From PALSA-968 sp964387075 (GTDB taxonomy: Bacteria > Bacteroidota > Bacteroidia > B-17B0 > Aurantibacillaceae), in contig CAYLVB010000002.1 in the NCBI GenBank assembly GCA_964387075.1, positions 372,001 through 436,000 on the forward strand: DNA of 64,000 nt, read 5' to 3'. The position numbers and the translations under genes are program-made. Numbering within the stretch: position 1 is the first letter of the stretch; each line of letters starts with the position of its first letter. The notes under the pieces were generated by a model, which worked only from the letters and a program-made list of their open reading frames with translations, searched no databases and had not been told where the DNA came from. Positions 57,293-64,000 of this stretch are shown here, piece after piece.

Positions 57293-59161
57293 ATGAAAAA
57301 AGACAAAAAACCAAACCAAGAGGTCATCACAAAAGAACCACTCACTGGTTCAAACAAGATCTATGTGAAAGGAAAAATTCACAACATCAAGGTCGCCATG
57401 CGCGAGATCACGCTCACGGATACCGTGCATAAGTTCAATGGCAGTAATAAAGTTGAGAAGAACGATCCTGTTACAGTGTATGACACAAGCGGACCGTATA
57501 CCGATCCAAGTATCAGCATAGATCTGAAAAAGGGCTTGCCGCGCTTGCGCGAAAAGTGGATCTTAGAAAGAGGAGATGTGGAAGAACTGAAAGAGATCAG
57601 CTCCGAATACGGCCGCGAAAGGATGAACGACAAAAGCCTCGACACGCTCCGTTTCGAACATATCAAAAATCCGCTGAAAGCCAAGCCCGGTAAGAATGTT
57701 TCTCAATTGCATTACGCGAAGCAAGGGATCATCACTCCCGAGATGGAATACATCGCCATCCGCGAGAACCAGCGCATCGACGAAATGAAACCTTCCAGCC
57801 TGTGTGCCCAGCACGCCGGACATAGTTTTGGAGCCAATACACCAAAGAATTTAATTACGCCTGAATTCGTTCGCGATGAAATAGCGGCCGGCCGCGCCAT
57901 CATTCCCAATAATATCAACCACCCGGAAAGTGAGCCCATGATCATTGGCCGCAACTTTTTAGTGAAGATCAATACCAATATCGGCAACTCGGCGGTCTCT
58001 TCCAGCATCGAAGAGGAAGTTGAAAAAGCCGTATGGAGCTGCCGCTGGGGCGGGGATACGTTGATGGATCTCTCTACCGGAAAGAACATTCACGAAACCC
58101 GCGAATGGATCATCCGCAATTGCCCTGTGCCCGTGGGAACAGTGCCAATCTACCAGGCTTTGGAAAAAGTGGATGGAAAAGCCGAGGATCTTACCTGGGA
58201 ACTTTTCCGCGATACGCTGATTGAACAGGCCGAGCAAGGCGTAGATTATTTCACGATTCATGCCGGTGTTTTACTTCGCTATATCCCTTTGACCGCAAAA
58301 CGCGTGACAGGCATTGTCTCCCGCGGCGGAAGCATCATGGCAAAATGGTGCCTCGCGCATCACAAAGAGAATTTTCTCTACACGCATTTCGAAGAGATCT
58401 GCGAGATCATGAAGGCGTACGACGTAGCTTTCTCCCTGGGCGATGGCTTGCGCCCCGGTTGTATTGCCGATGCCAACGACGCCGCTCAATTCGGTGAACT
58501 GGAAACTCTCGGAGAACTCACCAAGATCGCATGGAAACACGATGTGCAGGTAATGATAGAAGGTCCCGGCCACGTGCCCATGCACATGATCAAGGAGAAC
58601 ATGGATAAACAATTGAAAGAATGCCACGAAGCACCTTTTTATACACTGGGCCCGCTCACTACAGACATCGCCCCGGGTTACGATCACATCACTTCCGCCA
58701 TCGGTGCCGCTATGATAGGTTGGTTTGGAACCGCAATGCTTTGTTATGTAACTCCTAAAGAACACTTAGGACTTCCCAATAAAAAGGATGTTAAAGACGG
58801 TGTGATCGCCTACAAGATCGCGGCACACGCGGCCGATCTTGCCAAAGGTCATCCCGGCGCGCAGTACCGCGATAATGCTTTGAGCAAAGCGCGTTTTGAG
58901 TTCCGCTGGGAAGATCAGTTCAACTTATCGCTTGATCCGGATACGGCGCGCGAATTCCACGATGAAACTTTGCCTGCCGACGGGGCCAAGATCGCGCATT
59001 TCTGTTCGATGTGCGGCCCGCATTTCTGTTCGATGAAGATCACCCAGGATGTCCGCGACTTCGCCGAAAAACAAGGTTTGAAAGAGGATCTGGCGCTTAT
59101 GAAAGGAATGGAAGAGAAATCCAAAGAGTTCAAAGAAAAAGGAAGCGAAGTGTATCTGTAA
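57293..59161 (+). CDS. thiC: Phosphomethylpyrimidine synthase ThiC
   Basis: 622 aa, full length. An N-terminal domain (about 1-150) precedes the barrel. MDLSTGKNIHETREWIIRN, VPIYQALEK, RGGSIMAKWC, SLGDGLRPGC and MIEGPGHVPMH are all typical. The C-terminal CSMCGPHFCSMK holds the three Cys of the radical SAM iron-sulfur cluster. It turns aminoimidazole ribotide into HMP-P. The stop overlaps the next ATG by one base (TAATG). Confidence 0.98.
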   Translation: MKKDKKPNQEVITKEPLTGSNKIYVKGKIHNIKVAMREITLTDTVHKFNGSNKVEKNDPVTVYDTSGPYTDPSISIDLKKGLPRLREKWILERGDVEELKEISSEYGRERMNDKSLDTLRFEHIKNPLKAKPGKNVSQLHYAKQGIITPEMEYIAIRENQRIDEMKPSSLCAQHAGHSFGANTPKNLITPEFVRDEIAAGRAIIPNNINHPESEPMIIGRNFLVKINTNIGNSAVSSSIEEEVEKAVWSCRWGGDTLMDLSTGKNIHETREWIIRNCPVPVGTVPIYQALEKVDGKAEDLTWELFRDTLIEQAEQGVDYFTIHAGVLLRYIPLTAKRVTGIVSRGGSIMAKWCLAHHKENFLYTHFEEICEIMKAYDVAFSLGDGLRPGCIADANDAAQFGELETLGELTKIAWKHDVQVMIEGPGHVPMHMIKENMDKQLKECHEAPFYTLGPLTTDIAPGYDHITSAIGAAMIGWFGTAMLCYVTPKEHLGLPNKKDVKDGVIAYKIAAHAADLAKGHPGAQYRDNALSKARFEFRWEDQFNLSLDPDTAREFHDETLPADGAKIAHFCSMCGPHFCSMKITQDVRDFAEKQGLKEDLALMKGMEEKSKEFKEKGSEVYL

Positions 59162-59610
59162 TGGACCAAACTCCTAAAATACTCGAGAGCCGTATTGTTG
59201 GACAGACCAAGGTGGAGCTGCGCGATGATGGCATCATTCAGTTCTTTTACGGAGAGAATACCGAGTATACAATGGCGGAGACCAGGGAACTGGAGGAAGC
59301 TGTTATTGAGATGACGAAGGGGGTAACCCATAGATCGCTGAGGATCGCAGGAAAATCCACCTCTGTGGATACGGAAGTGATGAAATACCTGTCGCGCGGC
59401 CGGGGAGCTTTGTTCACGCTGGCTGACGCTTTTGTAATTCATTCGCCGGCACAGAAAATTTTGGCTAATTTTTATTTGAACATAAATCGTCCCATCCTGC
59501 CTACAAAGGTCTTCAATGATGCGGGCGAGGCTGAAAAATGGCTTCTGTCGCTTGATGGGGAAGAGTTAGCGAGAAAACACAAACTAAAGATATTACAGTT
59601 CGAGAAGTGA
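59161..59610 (+). CDS. STAS-like protein embedded in the thiamine operon
   Basis: 149 aa. No relation to thiamine enzymes. It has the same plan as the protein at 31405-31800: KVELRDDGIIQFFY strand, ETRELEEAVIEMT helix, HRSLRIAGKSTSVD, a SPAQKILANFYLNINRPILPTKVF stretch, then EAEKWLLSL. The family looks like a STAS or SpoIIAA-like fold used for protein binding. It overlaps the thiC stop by one base and the thiD start by four, so translation is coupled on both sides. Its function in this place is unknown. Confidence 0.7.
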   Translation: MDQTPKILESRIVGQTKVELRDDGIIQFFYGENTEYTMAETRELEEAVIEMTKGVTHRSLRIAGKSTSVDTEVMKYLSRGRGALFTLADAFVIHSPAQKILANFYLNINRPILPTKVFNDAGEAEKWLLSLDGEELARKHKLKILQFEK

Positions 59611-60353
59611 GACAGGAAAGAAAATATGTATTGAGCATAGCCGGCTTCGATCCAAGCGGGGGAGCAGGCTTGCTGGCGGATATAAAAACCTTTGAGGCGC
59701 ATAAGGTACACGGCCTGGGTGTGATCTCCGCCAATACTTTTCAGAATGATACTGAATTTTTGCGTGTCGACTGGATCCCTGTTGAAAGTATCATAGAACA
59801 AATTGATATTTTGAGGAAACGTTTCTCCTTTGAATACATAAAGATCGGTTTGATCGAGAACTTTGAAGTATTGAAGAAAGTGATAGGGCATTGCCTGAAA
59901 GTGATGGCGAACTGCCGTATCATCTGGGATCCCATCCTGAAGGCGAGCGCGGGATTTGGTTTTCATAAGGACCTTTCTTTGTTGGCAGATATATTACCAA
60001 AGGTGTTCCTGCTAACTCCCAATTCCGAAGAAGTACAGGTTTTAGGCGGAAAGAATGTAGAAGAAAGTACTAACTCCCTGGCGCAGCAGTGCCATGTATT
60101 GCTCAAAGGCGGTCACAGAACTGATAAGCCCGGTTATGATTCACTTTACATGAAGGAAGGAAAACAATTCTCTTTTCGTCCGAAAATGAAGGAGGTTTCA
60201 TCCAAACACGGTTCGGGTTGCGTATTATCTTCGGCCATTGCGGCAAACCTTGCAAAAGGAGAGGAACTGAAGCGCGCCTGTTTAATGGCAAAAGAGTATA
60301 CCGAGAAATTTCTAAGCAGTAACAAAACACTTTTAGGACACCACAAGCTATGA
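59607..60353 (+). CDS. thiD: Hydroxymethylpyrimidine/phosphomethylpyrimidine kinase ThiD
   Basis: 248 aa, starting at GTG 59607 within the previous stop (GTGA). No in-frame ATG precedes the first motif, so GTG is the only reasonable start. Ribokinase-fold motifs: SIAGFDPSGGAGLLADIKTFEAHK near the N-terminus, IWDPILKASAGFGF, LLKGGHR and KHGSGCVLSSAIAANLAKG (anion hole and catalytic site). It phosphorylates HMP and HMP-P. Overlaps thiE by 4 nt (ATGA). Confidence 0.95.
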   Translation: MRQERKYVLSIAGFDPSGGAGLLADIKTFEAHKVHGLGVISANTFQNDTEFLRVDWIPVESIIEQIDILRKRFSFEYIKIGLIENFEVLKKVIGHCLKVMANCRIIWDPILKASAGFGFHKDLSLLADILPKVFLLTPNSEEVQVLGGKNVEESTNSLAQQCHVLLKGGHRTDKPGYDSLYMKEGKQFSFRPKMKEVSSKHGSGCVLSSAIAANLAKGEELKRACLMAKEYTEKFLSSNKTLLGHHKL

Positions 60354-61000
60354 TCTCAAAACTACACTATATCACACAGGATGTGAACGGTAAAACGCAT
60401 GTTCAACTAACAGAAGAAGCCTGCGTGGCCGGGGTCGACTGGGTGCAGTTGCGCGTGAAGAACAAGCCCTGCGCCGAATGGAAGGAGATCGCGCTGGAAA
60501 CACTCGCCGTTTGTCGTAAATACAATGCCAAACTGATCATAAACGACAGCATGACGCTGGCTAAGGATATTGGAGCCGATGGAGTGCATTTAGGTAAAAA
60601 TGATATGAGCACCAGGGAAGCACGGAAGATCCTCGGGAATAAATTCATCATTGGCGGCACGGCAAACACTTTCGATGATGTTAAAATGCATGTTTCGGCC
60701 GGCGTGGATTATATCGGCCTTGGACCTTTCCGTTTCACTACAACAAAAGATAAGCTGAGCCCGATTCTCGGTTTAGAAGGTTATAAAGAGATCATTGAAA
60801 ATTGCCGTAAAGAGAATTTGCATGTTCCTATTGTGGCAATTGGAGGAATAGTAAGAGAAGATGTAGCCGGAATACTTGAAACCGGCATCTACGGAGTAGC
60901 GGTGTCGGGCGGTATCACCCACGCGAAGGATAAATTGGATACCGTGAAGGAGCTCATGAAAGCTCTGAATGCCAAATCAAAATTATTTGTAAGACAATGA
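60350..61000 (+). CDS. thiE: Thiamine-phosphate synthase ThiE
   Basis: 216 aa. TIM-barrel with WVQLRVKNK, LIINDSMTLAKDIGADGVHLGKNDM, GGTANTFDDV, YIGLGPFRFTTTK and VAIGGIVREDV. It couples HMP-PP with the thiazole phosphate to give thiamine phosphate. This branch (TITQD-like start and GPFRFTTTK) is the Bacteroidota form. Overlaps thiG by 4 nt (ATGA). Confidence 0.95.
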   Translation: MISKLHYITQDVNGKTHVQLTEEACVAGVDWVQLRVKNKPCAEWKEIALETLAVCRKYNAKLIINDSMTLAKDIGADGVHLGKNDMSTREARKILGNKFIIGGTANTFDDVKMHVSAGVDYIGLGPFRFTTTKDKLSPILGLEGYKEIIENCRKENLHVPIVAIGGIVREDVAGILETGIYGVAVSGGITHAKDKLDTVKELMKALNAKSKLFVRQ

Positions 61001-61770
61001 CGAAACAATTGAACATAGCCGGAAAGGTATTTCACTCGCGCCTTTTTACAGGAACCGGAAAGTTTTCATCTTCACAGCTAATGGAGGCAGCGCTGCTCGC
61101 GTCCGGCTCTGAGTTGGTGACGGTAGCTTTAAAGCGTGTGAATATTGAGAAAGAGAATGATGATATCCTGAACCATCTCTCGCACCCGCAATTCAATTTG
61201 CTGCCCAACACTTCCGGCGTGCGTAACGCCAAAGAAGCAATATTCGCCGCGCAACTGGCCCGCGAAGCCCTGGAGACGAACTGGCTGAAGCTTGAAATTC
61301 ACCCGGACCCAAAATATCTACTGCCCGATCCGATAGAAACACTAAAAGCCGCCGAAGAACTGGTAAAAATGGGTTTTATCGTTTTACCCTACATTCACGC
61401 CGATCCTGTATTGTGCAAACGGCTTGAGGAACTTGGTGTAGCCGCCGTAATGCCCCTGGGATCGGTGATAGGAAGCAATAAAGGACTTCGCACATTGGAT
61501 TTTTTAGAGATCATCATCGAGCAAAGCAAAGTCCCCGTAATTGTGGATGCCGGCATTGGGGCTCCTTCACACGCCGCGCTGTCCATGGAAATGGGAGCCG
61601 ACGCTGTACTGGTAAACACAGCCATTGCGGTCTCTGAGAATCCGGTAGAAATGGCAAGGGCTTTCAAACTAGGAGTAGAAGCCGGGCGCATGGCCTATGA
61701 AGCGAAACTAGCGAAACCGAAGAACTTCGCGGAAGCAAGCAGCCCGCTAACAGCCTTTTTGGAAGAATAA
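60997..61770 (+). CDS. thiG: Thiazole synthase ThiG
   Basis: 257 aa. Hallmarks are FHSRLFTGTGKFSS, VTVALKRVN (with the Lys that forms the imine with DXP), LPNTSGVRNAKEAI, WLKLEIHPDPKYLLPD, AAVMPLGSVIGSNKG and VDAGIGAPSHAALSMEMGADAVLVNTAIA. It builds the thiazole phosphate from DXP, dehydroglycine and ThiS thiocarboxylate. The stop overlaps the thiH start by one base. Confidence 0.97.
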   Translation: MTKQLNIAGKVFHSRLFTGTGKFSSSQLMEAALLASGSELVTVALKRVNIEKENDDILNHLSHPQFNLLPNTSGVRNAKEAIFAAQLAREALETNWLKLEIHPDPKYLLPDPIETLKAAEELVKMGFIVLPYIHADPVLCKRLEELGVAAVMPLGSVIGSNKGLRTLDFLEIIIEQSKVPVIVDAGIGAPSHAALSMEMGADAVLVNTAIAVSENPVEMARAFKLGVEAGRMAYEAKLAKPKNFAEASSPLTAFLEE

Positions 61771-62909
61771 TGTTCAAAGAACTTTTCGAGACATATAATT
61801 GGGAAGAAGTAAAGCAAAGCATTCATGCGAAGACAGGCGCTGATGTGGAGCATGCTTTGAAAAAAGAGAAAAGAACGCTGGAGGACTTTAAAGCCCTTAT
61901 TTCTCCCGCGGCGGCTCCTTACCTCGAGCAAATGGCTCAAATAAGTCATATCCTCACACAAAAGCGATTCGGTAAGACCATACAAATGTATGTCCCCCTG
62001 TATTTGAGCAACGAGTGCCAAAATATTTGCACGTATTGCGCCTTCAGTTACGATAATAAGATAAAACGCAAAACACTGAGCGATGAAGAGATACTCCGGG
62101 AGGTGAAGGTCATCAAGGAAATGGGATATGACCATGTCTTGCTCGTAACCGGCGAGGCGAATCAAACCGTTGGGGCAGAATACCTGCAGCACGCTATTCA
62201 ATTGATCAAACCTTATTTCGCGCATATTTCTATTGAGGTGCAGCCGCTCGACCGGGAAGAATACGAACTGCTTCATTTGGAAGGACTGAACACCGTGCTT
62301 GTTTACCAGGAGACGTACCACAAGGAAAATTACAAATTGCATCATCCCAAAGGAAAAAAATCCAATTTCGAATACCGGGTAGATACGCCGGATCGCTTGG
62401 GAAAAGCCGGCGTGCATAAAATAGGGCTCGGCGTTTTGATAGGGCTGGAGGACTGGCGCACCGATTGTTTTTTTACCGCGCTCCATCTCAACTATCTCGA
62501 AAGAACGTATTGGCAGACCAAATACAGTATTTCATTTCCGAGATTACGCCCTATTGAGCTGGGCAACGCCCGGGAAACCTCCGTAAAAAGTTTCGCTCAG
62601 TTTATGACTGACAAGGAACTCGTGCAATTGATCTGTGCATACCGCATCTTCAATGAAGAAGTTGAACTTTCACTTTCCACGCGCGAAAGCGAGAAATTCC
62701 GCAACAACGTGATCCGGCTCGGAATAACAAGCATCAGCGCGGGAAGCAAAACAAATCCCGGTGGTTATGCAGTTGAACCCGCTTCGCTTGAGCAATTCGA
62801 AATATCGGATGAAAGAAGTCCGGCCGAGATAGCAGATGTCATCAAAAAGAATGGCTATGAAGTAGTTTGGAAAGATTGGGACCACGCTTTGAGTGAACAT
62901 GTTAAGTAA
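61770..62909 (+). CDS. thiH: 2-iminoacetate (dehydroglycine) synthase ThiH
   Basis: 379 aa. Radical SAM motif CQNICTYCAFSYDN (Cys-x3-Cys-x2-Cys) near 87, then GYDHVLLVTGE, VYQETYHKENY and RPIELGNARETS, with SAGSKTNPGGY near the C-terminus. It cleaves tyrosine to give dehydroglycine and p-cresol for the thiazole, an oxygen-sensitive route; ThiO, the aerobic alternative, is absent. Overlaps thiF by 11 nt. Confidence 0.97.
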   Translation: MFKELFETYNWEEVKQSIHAKTGADVEHALKKEKRTLEDFKALISPAAAPYLEQMAQISHILTQKRFGKTIQMYVPLYLSNECQNICTYCAFSYDNKIKRKTLSDEEILREVKVIKEMGYDHVLLVTGEANQTVGAEYLQHAIQLIKPYFAHISIEVQPLDREEYELLHLEGLNTVLVYQETYHKENYKLHHPKGKKSNFEYRVDTPDRLGKAGVHKIGLGVLIGLEDWRTDCFFTALHLNYLERTYWQTKYSISFPRLRPIELGNARETSVKSFAQFMTDKELVQLICAYRIFNEEVELSLSTRESEKFRNNVIRLGITSISAGSKTNPGGYAVEPASLEQFEISDERSPAEIADVIKKNGYEVVWKDWDHALSEHVK

Positions 62910-63954
62910 GGAAGAAATAAAAAGATATGCCCGCCACCTGGTACTTCCCGAAATAGGGCAGGAGGGGCAACTTAAGCTGAAACAGGCAAGGGTTTTAGTG
63001 ATCGGTGCCGGCGGCCTGGGTTGTCCCGTGCTTCAATATATAGCCGCCGCAGGTGTTGGTACCATTGGCATCATTGATCCGGATAAGGTGGAAGAAAGTA
63101 ATTTGCAAAGGCAGATCCTTTTTTCTGTGAACGATATTGGAAAGTATAAGGTAGGCGCGGCTAAAGAAAAACTTACGGCTCAAAATCCATTTATAGATAT
63201 TATTACCTATCGCGAGGCACTTGAACCATCTAACGCTTTGGAAATAGTAAAGAACTACGATCTTGTGGTGGATGGCTCTGATAATTTCCACACGCGCTAT
63301 TTGGTAAATGATGCCTGCGTAATTTTAAATAAGCCCCTGGTCTTCGGTTCTATCTTTAAATTTGAGGGACAAGTGAGCGTATTCAATTTCGAAAATGGCC
63401 CAACCTACCGTTGCCTGTATCCCGAGTCTCCTGCAGAGGGAGAAGTTCCTAACTGCGCCGAGACAGGAGTGATAGGGGTACTGCCGGGAATTTGCGGAAC
63501 ATTGATGGCCAACGAAGCCATCAAGATGATCACAGGAATAGGAGAGGTATTGAGCGGTAGACTGCTTTCCTTTGATTCACTTACTATGCATTTCTCGGTC
63601 TTTCAGATCCGATCCAACCCTGCCAACCATAAAATAATTTCGCTAGCAGATTACGAAGCGTTCTGTGGAACCTCGCCCGAAATATCGGCTGTTGAGTTGA
63701 AGAAGAAAATAAATTCGGGCCATAAATTTCAGTTAATAGATGTGCGCGAAGAGAAGGAATACCTTCAAAAGAACATTGGCGGACTTTTGATCCCGCTTGA
63801 TTCATTGGCTAAGCATCTTGACAAGATAGATCCAAAGAACGAGGTAATTGTTCATTGCGCCAGCGGCGCGCGAAGCAAAAAAGCGGTTCAGCTCCTGAAG
63901 GAGAAAGGATTTCAGAAGGTTTTCAACCTCAAGAACGGTTTACTTGATTTTTGA
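62899..63954 (+). CDS. thiF: ThiF/MoeB-type adenylyltransferase with C-terminal rhodanese domain
   Basis: 351 aa from the ATG at 62899 (the GTG two codons before gives no advantage). E1-like domain: RYARHLVLPEIGQEGQLKLKQARVLVIGAGGLGCPVLQYIAAAGVG, then DGSDNFHTRYLVNDACV. The catalytic region is PNCAETGVIGVLPG. The C-terminal rhodanese domain (about 260-351) has FQLIDVREEKEY and the active site VHCASGARSKKAV, which can supply the sulfur. It adenylates ThiS; the MoeB-like form may also serve MoaD. The stop overlaps a gene on the opposite strand. Confidence 0.92.
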   Translation: MLSKEEIKRYARHLVLPEIGQEGQLKLKQARVLVIGAGGLGCPVLQYIAAAGVGTIGIIDPDKVEESNLQRQILFSVNDIGKYKVGAAKEKLTAQNPFIDIITYREALEPSNALEIVKNYDLVVDGSDNFHTRYLVNDACVILNKPLVFGSIFKFEGQVSVFNFENGPTYRCLYPESPAEGEVPNCAETGVIGVLPGICGTLMANEAIKMITGIGEVLSGRLLSFDSLTMHFSVFQIRSNPANHKIISLADYEAFCGTSPEISAVELKKKINSGHKFQLIDVREEKEYLQKNIGGLLIPLDSLAKHLDKIDPKNEVIVHCASGARSKKAVQLLKEKGFQKVFNLKNGLLDF

Positions 63955-64000
63955 GGCAAGTCGCAGGTATGCGGTCACCGGATTATTGTTTTCCCAGATA
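63940..64000 (-). CDS. 3' end of an unidentified gene (cut by window edge)
   Basis: On the minus strand, an open frame runs from the edge (first full codon at 63999) to a TAA at 63942-63940: WENNNPVTAYLRLASKIK. It is too short to assign. Its composition looks coding, and it would be convergent with thiF, overlapping by 15 nt, as at several other convergent ends in this window. Confidence 0.35.
   Translation of the reverse strand, partial: IWENNNPVTAYLRLASKIK

Overview
The window is chromosomal DNA from a member of the Bacteroidota, probably near the flavobacterial/sphingobacterial part of the phylum. Several features point there. Four secreted proteins end in type IX secretion (T9SS) sorting domains. 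Glutamine synthetase is of type III. Many starts are preceded by the Bacteroidota -7 element TAnnTTTG and few by Shine-Dalgarno sequences. Phylum-typical families (DUF3098, DUF2723, DUF1987/SiaC) and gene orders (truB-uppP-DUF3098-ftsX, rpsU-xerC-hpf) are present. I saw no rRNA, tRNA, CRISPR array, insertion sequence or prophage.

Left part (1-9.3 kb): the 3' end of a SpoIIE-type phosphatase gene and a small exported protein come first. Then follows a tight seven-gene minus-strand run (795-6188): small envelope proteins, two outer-membrane-type proteins, a Tat-exported Acg-like nitroreductase, a PaaK/CapK-like adenylate-forming enzyme, and an isolated copy of that enzyme's C-terminal domain. 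A divergent HTH regulator at 6439 has an array of TTTTGC boxes in front of it. I do not recognise this locus as a described system, and it is the best candidate here for an undescribed one. rarA and a small exported protein close the segment.

Middle part (9.3-38 kb): mainly housekeeping genes (msrA, rodA, truB, uppP, ftsX, der, siaC-like, asnS, mqo, a cyclophilin, an exported superoxide dismutase, a biotin carrier protein). Interspersed are a 1793-aa T9SS adhesin with a 483-bp super-repeat, an amidohydrolase lipoprotein, tandem duplicated lipoproteins, a histidine kinase paired with a STAS-like protein, a beta-propeller T9SS protein, a T9SS M23 peptidase with two CUB domains, a sensor that has lost its SpoIIE output domain, and an OsmC protein.

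Right part (38-57 kb): glnN, a T9SS protein, a propeller-type histidine kinase with its LuxR response regulator, hpf-xerC-rpsU, and an envelope operon (DUF2723 glycosyltransferase, polysaccharide deacetylase, outer-membrane protein, membrane protein, truncated aldehyde dehydrogenase). Next comes a small decayed islet with a ParE-type toxin-antitoxin pair and a gene broken by one in-frame TGA.

End (57-64 kb): a TPP-riboswitch-controlled thiamine operon, thiS-thiC-(STAS-like gene)-thiD-thiE-thiG-thiH-thiF, with nearly every junction overlapping. ThiC and ThiD make and phosphorylate the pyrimidine. ThiF, ThiS, ThiH and ThiG make the thiazole. ThiE joins them. The inserted STAS-like gene is a paralogue of the one beside the histidine kinase at 31 kb.

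Across the window, eight starts have a TAnnTTnG-type -7 element placed exactly 4 nt (3 nt in one case) before the ATG. This predicts leaderless mRNAs.
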